Assembly: GCF_034702125.1 (NCBI RefSeq)
Contig: NC_085875.1
Location: 46,153,270 to 46,217,269, forward strand
Length of the DNA: 64,000 nt
Reading direction: 5' to 3'
From: Engraulis encrasicolus
Taxonomy: Eukaryota; Chordata; Actinopteri; Clupeiformes; Engraulidae
The position numbers and the translations under genes are program-made. Below are positions 35,478 through 48,417 of this stretch, piece after piece (positions within the stretch are counted from its first letter, which is position 1; each line of letters starts with the position of its first letter). The notes beneath the pieces were generated by a model that had not been told where the DNA came from, made no database searches, and was given only the letters and a program-made list of their open reading frames with translations.

Positions 35478-36397
35478 ACGTCAATGAAAAAAGAACATCA
35501 TTGAAGACAGACAGAGGGGTGTAAAACTTCCGAGTATGTAATAAAGTTTCAAATTTTCCACATACAGGTATATGCACAACAATATACACATACGCGTAAA
35601 GAAAAAAAATCATGATCATAAAAAGCTAAGTCTATCCCTACGTTAGGTAATAACCAAAAGGTAAAAAAAGCCTCAATGACAGAGTGTCCACGTAGGTAGG
35701 AGGAGGGTTTGTGAGCCAGCTGTGATGTAAGGTGGGTTTCACATGCTTGCGCGGCCCCCTGCATGCCTTCTATATTGAAGGACATCTTGCCTTTCATTCT
35801 GGCCCCCGCCACCGTTAGCAGGTTACCACATTCAGACAGCGTGTGTGCACAGCGCGTCCCAAAGGTCCCACGCGGAGACAGGGGGGGCATTGAGGCCTCT
35901 CACTGCAGGGCCACTATCCCCCTAGTCCTGGAGGGCTATGAAAGAGGGACCTGTGTTGAGGACGTGTTGGCACGCGGCCAGATCAGCCAAAAGCTATATG
36001 CAGACTACTGCATGTGTGTGTGTGTGTGTGTGTTATGAAAGAGGCATGTCACTGTCATGTAGCCTACCGTACACTGTGGATTCTGCGGTCCCGTCTGCCT
36101 GTCTGTATGTATACAGTAGCTGCAACTCTTCAGCTCTCTACTGCCACTCATTGGATGAAAAGTGGTATTGCTAATGATGTGAAAAGACTCACTGATAGTA
36201 AAGAACGAGAAGTGAAAGTCTGAAAGTGAATTGCACATTCTTTTGTCCTTGCTACCCGCGGCATGCAGATATTTCCTTTTTTGCTTTACTAGGTGTTGGG
36301 GGGAAACCCCACCAGCGTCCCAGGGTATTGCATGGGGATGGGAGGGAGCATTCAGGTACTGTAAAAACAAATCGTATGAAGCAGAAGAAGAGAAAGG

Positions 36398-36570
36398 AAA
36401 TTCATTTCATTTATTGTTTATTTAGCAGGGACAGTGCACAATATATAGCCACAAGGCTAATTTTCATCTGTAGTCCCTGGACAGGAATTGGTGTTAAGCT
36501 AAAAACAAAAAGGATTAAAATGAATAATAATACAAGAATTTGATAATACAATTAAAAGGTGCCCAATGTG
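36398..36570 (-). mobile_element. 5'-truncated LINE 3' end
   Basis: On the minus strand it ends '...gtccctgctaaataaacaat', and matches the 3' end of the larger LINE at 40663-43008 ('tttatttgatagggacagat' against 'tttatttagcagggacagtg', and 'tagccaaaagctaattt' against 'tagccacaaggctaattt'). Only the 3' UTR remains, as expected for target-primed reverse transcription. Confidence 0.65.
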
Positions 36571-37309
36571 CAAATATAGGCCCACAATATTACATGGCCA
36601 AGAAGGTATCTAGTTAAAAGAATACACCAAAGAAACAAAAACCAAATGTGTGTCACAACACTCGAGCAAAAGAAGGGAGACAGATTTAATAACATTTAAC
36701 CCTTTAAAACACTGCTTTATAAATTTGCTGTTACCAGAATGGCAATGGCCGAGTCTTAGTGCGTTACTAAAGTGCCTCTCTTATATCATAGTAGGCCTAT
36801 ATGGTAATTAACCTTTCAATGACTAATACAACATGCCACTGGTGGAACGGCACACATTATGGGACATTGGCTGAAAGGGGGTAGTGGACAGTACTTTTTA
36901 TACACGAGAGTGCACTAGGAGGGTGGGGAAAGAGAGGAAGAGGGTTATAGCCTATATCAGGAATGCTAATGCAGAAAATATGTCGCAGGGCGTATACAGC
37001 TAAGTTATGTGTTTTTTTTAAAGAAAGAAAGTTGAGACAGATGTCTTTGACAGATGGCTTTAAAGGCGGACAGAAACTTTTCAGTTGAAAGCATTTCGGT
37101 GGTGATGTGTTTTGAGGTAATAATAGGTCTAATGTTATTTATTTGGCTTGTATAGGCCTACATGCAAGTCCAGGATTGACACACAAGAACTGGACATTAG
37201 ACACAAAGCTGACTATTTCTGTTTATGTGGAACGCAGACACATGTGCGCCAAAAAGAAATTGAGGAAGAGAGAGGGATTTAATAGGATGCATGCAAACTG
37301 CAATGGAGG

Positions 37310-37445
37310 CGTCACTAGGGTTGTGGATGCGCCCTCTGCCTACTATGCCAACAAGTCTGGCTCTTTGGTCTAGTGGTCAGACCACACGCTTGGTACCCAG
37401 CCCAGAGGTACTGGGTTCGAAGCTGTGGGCAACTTTGCTGCCCTT
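37310..37445 (+). repeat. tRNA-like composite repeat, diverged copy
   Basis: 'gtcactagggttgtggatgc', 'ctggctctttggtctagtgg' and B-box-like GGTTCGAAGC correspond to the units at 4763-5225. Confidence 0.6.
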
Positions 37446-37894
37446 CATAACATAGAGAGTCTTAGCGGCTTGAGGTGCATTAGTGGTTGACTGCTGACAG
37501 CTCAGTAAGGCATGCAAATATGCCAGAGCTCCCTGAGGTACATTGTGGACAGATGTGCTTTGACTATTCCCATATTAAATAGCTTGCTCTCGCTGAAGCA
37601 AATTCTGTGGATACTGTTTTATTGTCAAATTTCTAGGTCAGTGTTAGGTCATAAGGAATACATATTTTTCAGTTACTTGTTAGAAAAATGAGATAAACAG
37701 ATTTGCTGTAAATGGTGTCAAGTGTGTGTGGTGGTAAACGGTGATTTGTACAAAGCAAAGTGTCCAGTCTAAAGCAAGAATGGGACTGGCACCTTTTCAA
37801 GAGCGGGACTGAATGCCTTTGACATTGGAAAGCTGAATTTCACCAAAAGAAACATACATGTCAACGACTTCTGAAGCAGATCATGAGCCTCTCT

Positions 37895-38115
37895 ATGGGA
37901 TTTTAACATAGGGTGTACTCACTTTTGTGGGGTACATTTTGAAACATTAATGGTTTTCAAATTATTTTGAAATATTGAAGTGGCTATATAAGTTGTACGC
38001 TGGCTATAGTTCCCTGTTTGAAAGTGAAACTTTCATGTTGTCCAATGAAAAGACATATCCTATTTACAAATCTCCCGAACGGTGAGGGGTGTACTCACTT
38101 CTGTGAGATACTGTA
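37895..38115. mobile_element. Tc1/mariner-like terminal fragment
   Basis: 'ggtgtactcacttttgtggg' at the left and 'ggtgtactcacttctgtgag' plus 'atactgtaca' at the right are direct copies of the end motif of a common fish Tc1/mariner group (CAGTATCTCACA-GAGTACACC on the complement). Only about 220 bp; no transposase. Confidence 0.45.
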
Positions 38116-38521
38116 CATGACATGACACCACCTAAGCCAACTCAGCTCAGAGTGAGCAAAGGTTGTATGACATATGCAGTGAACCGAGGTTGTTCTGCGT
38201 CACCCAGACCTATTAGACTCAGACCTGTGACCTTACAGCAACTCATGCCATCATGGGAACTATAAGTTAGGCTGCTGCTATCTCAGGCAGTATTGTATGC
38301 CTGTGGGGTATTAGGAGGGAGATTTACTGAGTTTCATGACAAGCTGCAATAGCTGGCATTCGTTACACATGCTTCAACATTGGACTGAAAGTTTCTGAGA
38401 GGATAAGAACTTGATCCATAGGAAGGGTGAGGAGATGGGTGCTCATTTAGCACAGCTGAATTTTCATAAATGTCTACATTTTAAACACTATAATGGCGCA
38501 AAGAATCCGATATATAATTGC

Positions 38522-39998
38522 TAGAGGTGCTCCGATTGCTCGGCAGCCGATCATGCTCGGCCGATAATGGCCAAAAATAGCCTGATCGGTGATCGGAAAA
38601 ACATGCCGATCAAAAAACCGATCCAGAGATATTAAATTCCTCACGCAACCATTTCGCCTTTACACCTGGCGCTGCCTGCATGTAGCCTAGGTGCTGGCTC
38701 TGCACAGCTGCTGCACCAAAATAAGGCATCTTTACTTGTCTTTAACTTTTTGGAATTCCCTCCTTCATTTCACCATTTATAATCATATCTGCATCAACAA
38801 TGATCTGATTTTCCGATCCATGCGCAGTTTACATGACGCTTGTAATTTGTGAATGACGTGTCAGTCTCGCCATGTTCACTATTTTGAGTTACAGCCTGTC
38901 AGCACGCAACAACTAAACGTTTCCAAAACAATCATCAACTGTATTGTTTTTAAAGTTGTAGCCTAATGGACAGCCAGGTCATTAGTTTTGTAGTCGCTGC
39001 AACACCAAACAGCAACTAGGGAGAATGGACGGTGAAACTCAATGAGTCTGTGCAGGGAATTCTACATTCTATGACAGTGTTACAGAGAAAGAGCTTTCCT
39101 CGCAGACACGCTGTGTTGTGCGTGTTCCCTGTTCTTTCAAGTGAAGTTTTTTTTTCTTGTTTTGTGTATGTAGAATCTCAAGTGTTTCAGTCACAATGTA
39201 ATTTGCGATAGACTACTTCTCGCCCGTTAGCCATTTTACGTTATAACCTGTGTAGTTGCCTCGGTCAGCACGCGACAAGTTCACGTTGTCCGCACAAGCA
39301 TGCCAACGTTATTGTTTTCAAAGTTGTAATTGACAGTCAGTCGATTAGTTTGATAGTCGCTGAAACGCCAAACGGCGACAGAAGTGAGAGGGAGAGAGCA
39401 GAACGGTCGCGGAGCACTGCAGCTGTGGACAGTGAGTGACAGAGAGGGGAGGGGCTCTCCTCACGAGGCTGCTCATTTAAAGCGACAGGGTTTTTTCTCG
39501 TATGCAGAAGACGAGAGACTGAGATCCAGGTGTCTGAGCTTCAATTCAATCTCAAATAGTTAAGTAATTATATGCAATAACTTATAAATTGATGTAATGT
39601 TTCAGTTTCAATTCAATCTTAAATAGTTTAGTAATTATATGCAATAACTTATAAATTGATTAATACTGTAGACTTACTTGTAGGCTATATTACCAACACT
39701 AGTCTGAAAGAGCTGAAAGATAATAATAATAATAATAATAGCCTAATAATAATAATAATAATAACAATAATAATCATAATAGTAATAGCCTAATAATAGG
39801 CCTACATTGTGAAAGCGACATGTGCAAATTAAGATTGATTGGTTTATGGGCAGAAATATTCAATAAGGATAATTAATAGGCTATTAAAAAAATAGGAAAT
39901 AATTTCTGTGATCGGCAATGATCGGTGATCGGCAGATAAAGATTTTTGGTGATCGGTATCGGTGATCGGGCCAAAAAATGGTGATCGGAGCACCTCTA
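38522..39998. mobile_element. 1.48-kb non-autonomous hAT-like element with perfect 8-bp duplication
   Basis: The termini TAGAGGTGCTCCGAT and ATCGGAGCACCTCTA are perfect inverted repeats. The octamer ATAATTGC flanks both (38514-38521 and 39999-40006). Subterminal regions are packed with GATCGG/CCGATC repeats on both sides. The interior has no transposase frame. It contains a tandem 66-bp duplication (39537-39660) and a diverged 110-bp direct repeat (38902-39018 and 39270-39380). An 8-bp duplication fits hAT. Confidence 0.88.
39720..39800. repeat. (AAT)n microsatellite
   Basis: Imperfect AAT repeat inside the hAT-like element. Confidence 0.9.
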
Positions 39999-40998
39999 AT
40001 AATTGCCCTCCTGTTCATTTCAAAGTTGTCAGTTGAAAAATATTTGACTAACTGACGCCATCTGCTGACAAAACTTTGAACCACACATCTGCCCGAGACA
40101 TCTGCCCACATACATGTCAGCACAGACACACACCAAACATTTAATTTTTCAACTGCAACAAACATTGTAAATTGCAAGTCTCACAAATGACAACAATACT
40201 TAAGCTGATAATGTAGGACACATTACATTACATGACATGACATTAGATGAGTGCCAGCAGCAGGGGTGTCGTTCAGGGGGGTAAAGTGTGACTGAGTCAC
40301 CAGGGCCCCATGTATGTAGGTGGTCCACACACCGTCCGACGTATGAAAATATATGGCTGAGGGGGTCCATTGGAGTTGTTTGTACATAGGGCCCAAAATT
40401 TGCTGCTACACCCCTTGTCAGCAGGACCCTGAAGGAGGCAAGCGTCAAGGCCTTGTGCTTAGGCTGAGCGAACATTGGTATCTAATGTAGGTTGACAAAC
40501 AGCAGACATGGTCTAATTTTTCAGTGCAGAATTGAATAGTGCAAATGGTGCGACATAAGTGGGCAACTGCTAGACTGTATGTTCGTGTAGGTGGGCAGTG
40601 GTGACCTAATCATAAGGGAGTTGTTAGCCTTTGGGTCAGGAGGGATCTAATGCCACCAATATTTAGTTTAGTTTAGTTTATTTGATAGGGACAGATACAT
40701 AACATGTAGGTTGCATAACAACCAAAACAGCAAGCATCATAGCATTTATAGCCAAAAGCTAATTTCCAATGCTCGTCCCTAGAAGGGCTTTTAAAACAAT
40801 ACAATATCAGCAATAACAAATAAAACAGTATTATCATAAGAACAGTCTATACACTCATTCAGTCCAATCATTCATTTTTGAAACTTTCAATCATACTTAA
40901 AATTGGTGTATATTCTTCCATCCATCTCATGCATTCACTAAACATCAGTCACATTTCCTACCAATCCTACATCTGTCCTGTACTTACTGTTATGTATT

Positions 40999-41105
40999 TT
41001 TACACATTATCACCCACACAATACACACACACACACACACAACACACACACACACACCACACACACACAACACACACACACACGCACACACACACACACA
41101 CAAAA
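40999..41105. repeat. (CA)n run inside the LINE 3' UTR
   Basis: Interrupted CA repeats followed by a C-rich segment with further CA. Confidence 0.85.
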
Positions 41106-41220
41106 TCCACCCCCCCCCACACACACACACCATATCAATTGCCCCCACCCCTCACTCTCACACACACATGCACGCACCAATTACCCCCAAGAATCTGCAA
41201 TCTCTACCCAATAAGCACAC

Positions 41221-42315
41221 TCACACATGACTACATACCTGGTTGCTTTTTAGGAACTCCTTCAGCTGAGTTTTAAACTGCTCATGATTGTGAATAGCCT
41301 TGATATCAGATGGCAAGCTATTCCATTGATTAGTTCCTTTAATCAGGAATGAAGACTGGCCAAAGACCGTTTTGCGGTGTGGTACCCTACAGTTGCCCAA
41401 TACAGCGTTCCTGGTGGACCTCCCAGCAACCTGTATTGGTTGGATGTTATCACAAAGCAACTGAGGGGCTTTACCATGCAGACACTTATGAACTAGGATG
41501 ACGTTAGATAAGGCTATGTAGTTATGAAAGCTTAGCATGTTCAGGTCCCGCTGGACGTTACAGTGATGTGTTCTTATGGACCGCTTACCTAGGATTTTTA
41601 ATGCTCGATTGTAGAGTCTCTCCAGAGGTTTAACTGCTGAGAGACTTGCCTGTGACCATGCTGTAGTACAATATCCTATGTGGGAGAGTATCATCGAGTG
41701 GAGGTATATTTTAGCTGCGTCATATGACAAACAGTCTCTAATTAATCTGTAAGTGTATGAATTGAGTCTGACCGTTTTACATATTTTCTTTATATGTTTG
41801 TCAAATTTGAGGTGCTCATCCAGCACCAATCCTAAGTATTTTACTTCTGTGACCTGATTGATTGGTTTGTTGCTGATTTCTATATTTAAAGTGGTTGATG
41901 TAAGGCGCCTCCCAGAGGAGAAGCACATTGACACAGTTTTATTAACATTTAGTGCCAAACATGACCTATTCAGCCAAAGCGCTACAACCTCCAGTTGGTC
42001 ATTTAATTTTTGGGAGACTTCAGCAGCTGTTTTTCCATGGACATATAACACTGCATCGTCTGCATACATTTGAAATTCAGCATCTTGACAACAATCTGGG
42101 AGGTCATTAATAAACATACTGAACAGAATCGGTCCTAGCACCGATCCTTGCGGAATGCCTGTTATGGTTTCCCGCATTGTCGATTTTGTATTGCTGATAG
42201 CAACACATTGTTCACGATTGGAGAGATAAGACTTAAACCATGCCACTGTTTTTTCTGTCATATTGTAATTTTCAAGTTTGGATAGCAGTATGCTGTGATT
42301 TACGGTATCAAAAGC
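41221..42315 (-). pseudogene. LINE reverse transcriptase, C-terminal part (frame 2)
   Basis: Open frame of over 340 residues. It carries the RT core motifs GIPQGSVLGPILFSMFIND (motif of the palm) and the catalytic YADDAVLY, then VKYLGLVLD and a C-terminal domain ending SNQVCSHV. The sequence upstream of the first Met (DTVNHSILLSKLENYN) is also in this frame, so the frame begins at the frameshift, not at the Met at 42261. Catalytic residues are intact, but the protein lacks its N-terminal part in frame. Confidence 0.9.
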
Positions 42316-43008
42316 TTTTTTTAAGATCTAAAAATACCGCCCCCACCAGGTTACCTTTATCTATTGACGCTTTAATCTGTTCTATAAGGAAGCAATTTGC
42401 ACTCTCTGTTGAATATTTGGTTCTAAATCCAAATTGGAGAGGGTGTAGATGCTTGTTACCTTCAAGGTGTTCCATAAGCTGGGTGGCAACAGCCTTTTCC
42501 AGGATCTTAGACAGAGCAGGCAGGATACTAATTGGCCTGTAGTTGTTAACTTGGTCTGTTGCACCAGATTTAAATATGGGGATTACCTTTGCTTGCTTCC
42601 ACATATCAGGAAAAGCCCCATTTAGAAGAGAAGTATTTATTAAATGGGTTAATGGTTCAGCTATTGTATTGACATTTGATTTAATAAAAGCTGCATCTAA
42701 ATTAAAAAGGTCTTTTGAATAAGTGGTTTTTAGGTTTTTTATTATTTTAATTACTTGACTTTTAGATATCTGTTTCAGTTCTAACATTTGGTCGTTGTTT
42801 TCAGTTAGGGCACTTGGGACAGGCCAGGTACTTGGTGTAAAAGTACTGGCTATGTCCTGCACTGAATCAATAAAATATTCGTTCAGTGTTTGTGCGATAG
42901 CTGCACAATCTGAAATGATTTCATTTCCAATTTTTAATTCCTGTACTATATTTTGGGCTTGCTGTGGTTTTGTTAGTGTCTTTATTTGTTTCCAGATGAG
43001 GGAAATAT
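42316..43008 (-). pseudogene. LINE reverse transcriptase, N-terminal part (frame 1)
   Basis: From about 43005 the frame reads LIWKQIKTLTKPQQAQN, ELKIGNEIISDCAAIAQTL, NEYFIDSVQD, then RT motifs KVIPIFKSG, NNYRPISILPALSKILEKA, LQFGFRTKYST and VFLDLKK before the frame is lost at a homopolymer. One extra A in the coding strand run explains the shift. The upstream limit near 43008 lacks any endonuclease domain, so the copy was 5'-truncated. Confidence 0.85.
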
Positions 43009-43169
43009 CTGTTCATGCAACATGCACCTCTTATCTATGGTCACCAAACTTGGCTCCAGCGACTAATATCCTGTACCTAGAAAGTCACTTGAGGTAAAAT
43101 GATCAGCTAAGTGTAATGGAATGTGGCCGAGGATGACAGTGATAGAGCACCTCCATGAGCAGACATGTC

Positions 43170-43320
43170 CCATTTTTTTTTCTTTTTCTGGGCATAGACA
43201 CTTTATTGGATAGATAATAACAGTCTGGAAACAAGTAGCAGAGTGAGGTGGGGTAGGGGTGTGAAATGAAGGCCAGATTAGAACCTGGGTCCCTGGGCAG
43301 CGAGCACAGGACAGGACACT
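43170..43320 (-). repeat. SINE fragment (reverse)
   Basis: 'ctgggcatagacactttatt', 'gattagaacctgggtccctg' follow the reverse SINE pattern of 26795-26998. Confidence 0.5.
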
Positions 43321-43937
43321 GGTCCAGTCTTCACAGGACACACTGTGCAACAAAGATTTGATTTTAATGAATGATTTGAATGATGTATTTGTCTCTTCAC
43401 ACCATCATTTTGACTGCAACTACGTGTCATGAGAAAGTACAACAGTATGGAGAAAAGGGTCCCCAAGAGAAATTCACACTCACTCACACACACACACTCT
43501 CACACACACACACAAGGGCCAGCCCAAAGCAAAAATTCATCCGGGGCCCCCATACCACCACCTACTCAGCATCAGATGCTTCATAAGGAGGAGCTACGGA
43601 CATAGGTAGGCTGCTTGCAAATTGTGTACCCATCATGCTCTGCACGTCTTGGAGCAAAACTTCTCAAACAGAAAGCCAAAGTAATATCTGAGTTTCGTTT
43701 CAAAACTATTACTCTTCATTATATTCTGCATTTCTTGAAGGGTTTTTTCAACTGAAAGTGGTACATGAAAAATTATGTTGTCATTGAGGGGTCCCCTGAT
43801 ATGCATGAGCTCCTGTTTCCATTGTGGCAGTAAGTGGTGGAGTGTAAATTTCTTAATGGAACATTGCTGCTCACGTGGGAGGCGTGAGGGCCCTAAGCCA
43901 TGGCGTAGTTTGCTTATGCCTCTGCCCAGCTCTGCAC

Positions 43938-43940
43938 ACG

Positions 43941-44038
<98 letters not shown>
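43938..44038. repeat. (CA)n microsatellite
   Basis: About 48 CA units. Confidence 0.97.
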
Positions 44039-44298
44039 AAAGCACAGACCGATTCGTTGTGCAAGGCAGCACCATTGCTGCGGTGTGCGCTCTCATTATG
44101 TCATCAATGCTTGTCGTACAGACAATCGGCGATTGACAGCAAGTAATTTTGGGGCTGTGTTGTGACAGCAGATGATGGTCCTCTGTGTCAGCCATAGATG
44201 AAGAAGCTGATTGGGGTAACAGAACTTAGATGGGGCTGTGGCTGTCAATTGGGGTGGGGGTCACTTATAAACCGAAATTGGTGAAAGCCTTTACAGTA

Positions 44299-44633
44299 AA
44301 GGTGCACTGTGCAGGAAATGGTCAAAAAAGGTACTGCAACTATGCTGCTTATTGAAACTGGGCTGCCTATTGCCAAACTTGACATTTTCATGAAAGTTTA
44401 CTAAGTAATAAACTAATATTGTCTAGTATGGCCCAAGTACAGTCATTTTTGCAGCTAAAAATGTCTATTTCTGGAAATATATATCTCCCTGTTCATGTAT
44501 GAAAAGTGCAATGTTCCCAGTCATAATGAATACTTAGAGCTTGATAGTGGTGGTATTCATGAAAGTATTCATTAGTGAATGGGTAGCATGAATTCTGGAA
44601 ATAAACTACTGAAAATCTTTCACAGTGCACCTT
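44299..44633. mobile_element. 335-bp MITE with TA target duplication
   Basis: AAGGTGCACTGTG at the left and CACAGTGCACCTT at the right are perfect inverted repeats; TA flanks both ends (44297-44298, 44634-44635). Interior AT-rich, no frame. TA duplication is typical of Tc1/mariner-derived MITEs. Confidence 0.82.
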
Positions 44634-44814
44634 TAAAATGGCCTACAACAGTGAAGTGCTGTAGACTCCACTGCCCTTGAGGCATGACGGATGATGTCGA
44701 CTTTGGGATGTCAAGCACCTTGGACACCATAAGGTGGGACGCCACATTGGCTAGCCAATAAAGGAAGACAATGAGCTCCCCACCCCTGCTCTAGAGTGCC
44801 ACAGACACAAACGC

Positions 44815-44874
44815 ACGCACATACACAGACACAGACACAGACACAGACACACAAGTGCACATGCAGAAACAACT

Positions 44875-44951
<77 letters not shown>
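44815..44951. repeat. (GACACA)n and (CA)n microsatellite
   Basis: Short ACAGAC repeats (44823-44851) then a pure CA run (44879-44951). Confidence 0.93.
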
Positions 44952-44953
<2 letters not shown>

Positions 44954-47010
44954 GGCGTAGCACCAAATTTGGGGCCCTAGGAACAACCTCTTCCATGGGC
45001 CCCCCTACACACACCCCAACCTACCCAACCCCCCCTCCCCCTCGCGCGCATGCCCACCTCCTGATATTGTCATCCTTCTTGCCTTCCTCAGAATACCCCT
45101 CTATGTTTTCCTCTCCTTCACTTGAATCATCCTCATCTTCAATCATATGACATAATATGCATAATAAAAATATAAAATGTCTTAATCTTTCACATTACCA
45201 GTTATGAAAAGTAGGCTATCATATTCATGGGGATGACTTTGAATCACTTCATCACTATGGTGTGAGGGGGAGGAGAGAGTACTGGTAAATCTCTCTTCAT
45301 AATGCTTCCAGCCTACTATTTCCTGCACTATGCCTGCACTATGGACACACGAGACGTTGAACTGAACTTTCTTCAATGTGCATCGCTGAACAGAAATGCA
45401 CGCGGTCGCGCACACATTCGTTCACTTGCACTGCCCCGCACGCACGTCACGTTTGCCCGTATCAGTGTTTGGGAGAGCAAGGAAAAGAGAATCAGCTGTG
45501 CCTAGGCTACTGGCAGAAGCTGACTTCGAAATGTCGCTTAAAACCTGCTGTAAAGCAGAGTAAATAGAACAAAAGTATCGCTGTTTGGATTTGATGTCGC
45601 TCAACCTTTTAAAGTCAGGGCACCCGAACTTAGTTATAGCCTATTTATTTCTTTGAAATCATTAATTATTAGGCTACTGCATATAGCCTACTTTCAGATT
45701 TAAATTGACCAGTAACTATTTCACAGTAGCCTACCTTGTAGTGATTTTCATGAGCACTTAATGCAGAATCTACCTGCTCAGCACGGAGGTAGGTAGGCTA
45801 CTCTGTCTTTTCTTGTGCTATGCAAACAGGCTCATCTCATGCGCTTTGCGCAGATTAGAATGGCGTTAGCGGCATTCAAAACGCAGACTGGTGCCCCGTC
45901 AAAATCTCGTCATTATTTTACCACACTTAAGCTATGACGGGCGTTGTCAGATGGTCGGAGACATGCCCAAGTAACCAGAGCTTTCCTATTGAGAGTGTTG
46001 AGACCGCAAAATAAAAGCAGAATGAAGGTTCAAGACTAACAGCTGTTCGCACCGCCACCTTGACATTGGCAAGTTGCAACTGGTGAACATGACGTTGATT
46101 AATATATCGTTACGAGGACAGAATCAATCTGCAAATTTGATGACCAGGGCGGGCAGCATTGCACCCGGTTGAGAAACTGCTTTTCTTCAAGACTAGGATA
46201 TTAGCTAAAATAAGCTCACCTTCTCTAAAGTTCACTCCAATTGCACCTGCTGTGACAGGGGGCATCTTCACGTTCGTGACATTTTCTGAAATTGAGTGGG
46301 ATTCATTTTTACAAATAGCTTTGCTATCATTTGGATATTTGAACCAACATCGACCCATGTTGGTATTTTGGGACACTTGTTATGAATAGGCCTATATCAA
46401 AGAGAATATGAGTTCTATCACAATGATAGCCAACAAAATTAGATTTTTTTTCATTTGACTTCGGCTATCTCTGACTCAACAAGGCGACACGGAATGGGAA
46501 TGGGATAACCAGTTAGGTATCCTACTGTGTAGGCTGTAATTTTGACATTTGGGCTCACCTTTCTTGCAAGAAATCAGCTGCAGTTGCTTTCCTTCATTCA
46601 CCTGTCTCTCTTGCCTTTCTATTCTTTTTGTGAAAGCCTGGTGTTTTAGAAGTCTTTCATTGCTAACCGGCTGCTGCGTTTAATGCCTAATAATGAAGTG
46701 AGTGAGTGTTGATTCCGCATATTGTACAATCAAAAGTCCGAGAGAGGGCGGACTAAACCAAGATGTGATAATGGGGGTGTCTGATATAGAATATAGCCTA
46801 TTTGCAGGCTATTATCCAATTCAACAGATGTATTTCCAGAGAACATTTGAATTACATAAATTACCAACATGTATTGACATTATTTTTACAATAATGTTTT
46901 AAAAAAAACGAAAGAAGAAAAATATTTTCCATGGGAGGGCCCCCGGTGGGCCCCCCAAGTGGTCTGGGCTCTAAGAATGAGTCAGGGTTTTCCCCCCCTG
47001 TTCCACGCCG

Positions 47011-47013
<3 letters not shown>

Positions 47014-47102
<89 letters not shown>
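47014..47102. repeat. (CA)n microsatellite
   Basis: About 44 CA units. 45000-47010 shows no gene; 44950-45010 and 46920-46990 are G/C-rich 'gggccc' repeat debris. Confidence 0.97.
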
Positions 47103-47105
<3 letters not shown>

Positions 47106-47967
47106 ATGATAAGACAAATAAGACAACATGAATGTACGTAAATACATGTTGTTCAAAGTTCTGGAATGCACATAGTTTATTGTGCATGCATGTATAGCCT
47201 ACATGGGCTCAATTGTCAGTGTTGTGAATGTTTTCTTGTATTATTGTTGTACATGAATTATTCATATGTATTGAGTTTTATGTTGTATTATAAATAAAAT
47301 ATTGTAAATTACTTTCTTTCACAATTCTTTGATATACGTTACATAATTTCTGTTTGCCTTCGACTGTAGGTGTTATGCTGCTCCCTTGTGGTGTTACGTA
47401 CGTAAACTTTACTGTATTATCCGACACACAGAGCACAGAGAACAACTTCTTGCTGGTTCACTCGCTTCTCAGTGGTTACATTCAGAATTGCAATATGTCC
47501 TAGTGCCGGTCTGCCCTCTGGTGGTAAGTATCGGGCATCTCTAGGTTCAAACATATCTCCTCCCAACTATATTTGTTGTCAAGAACAACTTTTCTTCTGA
47601 AACAAACTTAAGACATTATATTCCCTTTAAACTACATAAGATTATATAAGATACATAAATAAACTGCATGAGATTCTTTATTTACTTCTCAATAACATTT
47701 ACAGAAAAAAAAAGTTATATTATGGCTTATAAACACTTCAAAATTTCAAAACTCCTTTGAACATTCACTGATCTGTATAGAGTAATGGCGGATGTGTGAT
47801 CCTCACAGGATATCATTGCACAACCCCTGTTGTCTCTCTGTGTGCGATTTTTGTGGACTGTGGTGTCTTGGGTGCTTTGGGTTGTGTGTTGTGGGTGGTG
47901 CATGTGATGTGTATGAAACTGTATCTGTATCCTCTTTTTATTGAGGTGTACTTGGCTCAAGTGTGGT

Positions 47968-48070
47968 ACCAAGTCAAGTCAAGTGTACTTTATTGTCAAA
48001 AATCTATATAACAGGGTTGGCACAGAAGTTTGGAATAGCATTTAACCAATGTGCAATTTAACCAATGTGC
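47968..48070 (+). repeat. LINE/SINE 3' tail
   Basis: 'caagtcaagtcaagtgtact' then 'ttattgtcaaaaatctatat' is a common fish retroposon tail. Confidence 0.5.
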
Positions 48071-48113
48071 AAGTAAGGCATTACAATAATCTCTCTCTCA
48101 CGACACACATACC

Positions 48114-48115
<2 letters not shown>

Positions 48116-48210
<95 letters not shown>
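48116..48210. repeat. (CA)n microsatellite
   Basis: About 47 CA units. Confidence 0.97.
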
Positions 48211-48417
48211 TCATTTTGCATTCATTTTTTGGGAAGCCAAGCATCCTTAGCCCCCTAGTGGCCAGCCTATGCACGTGGCCCAAAGTTCCGAATCCTAGCA
48301 CAATATATTGGCATTTGTAGCTTATCACAGTGATTTCCTGCACAAGTGGTTGATACTTCATTAGTTTGTCACAAAATGTCTCTTCTAGATATGAGTCAAA
48401 GCAACATTCAGTCAGTC

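Larger units (their letters stand above)
40663..43008 (-). mobile_element. 5'-truncated, frameshifted non-LTR retrotransposon (LINE)
   Basis: Reads on the minus strand from about 43008 (truncated 5' end, no endonuclease) through reverse transcriptase to a stop at 41221, then a 3' UTR with a CA-rich run and a terminal array of TAAAC units (40663-40682). Two frames join at a run of seven T at 42316-42322. The terminal array, low copy tail at 36398 and RT motif type fit the L2/CR1/Rex group, but I cannot fix the clade without a tree. Confidence 0.9.
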
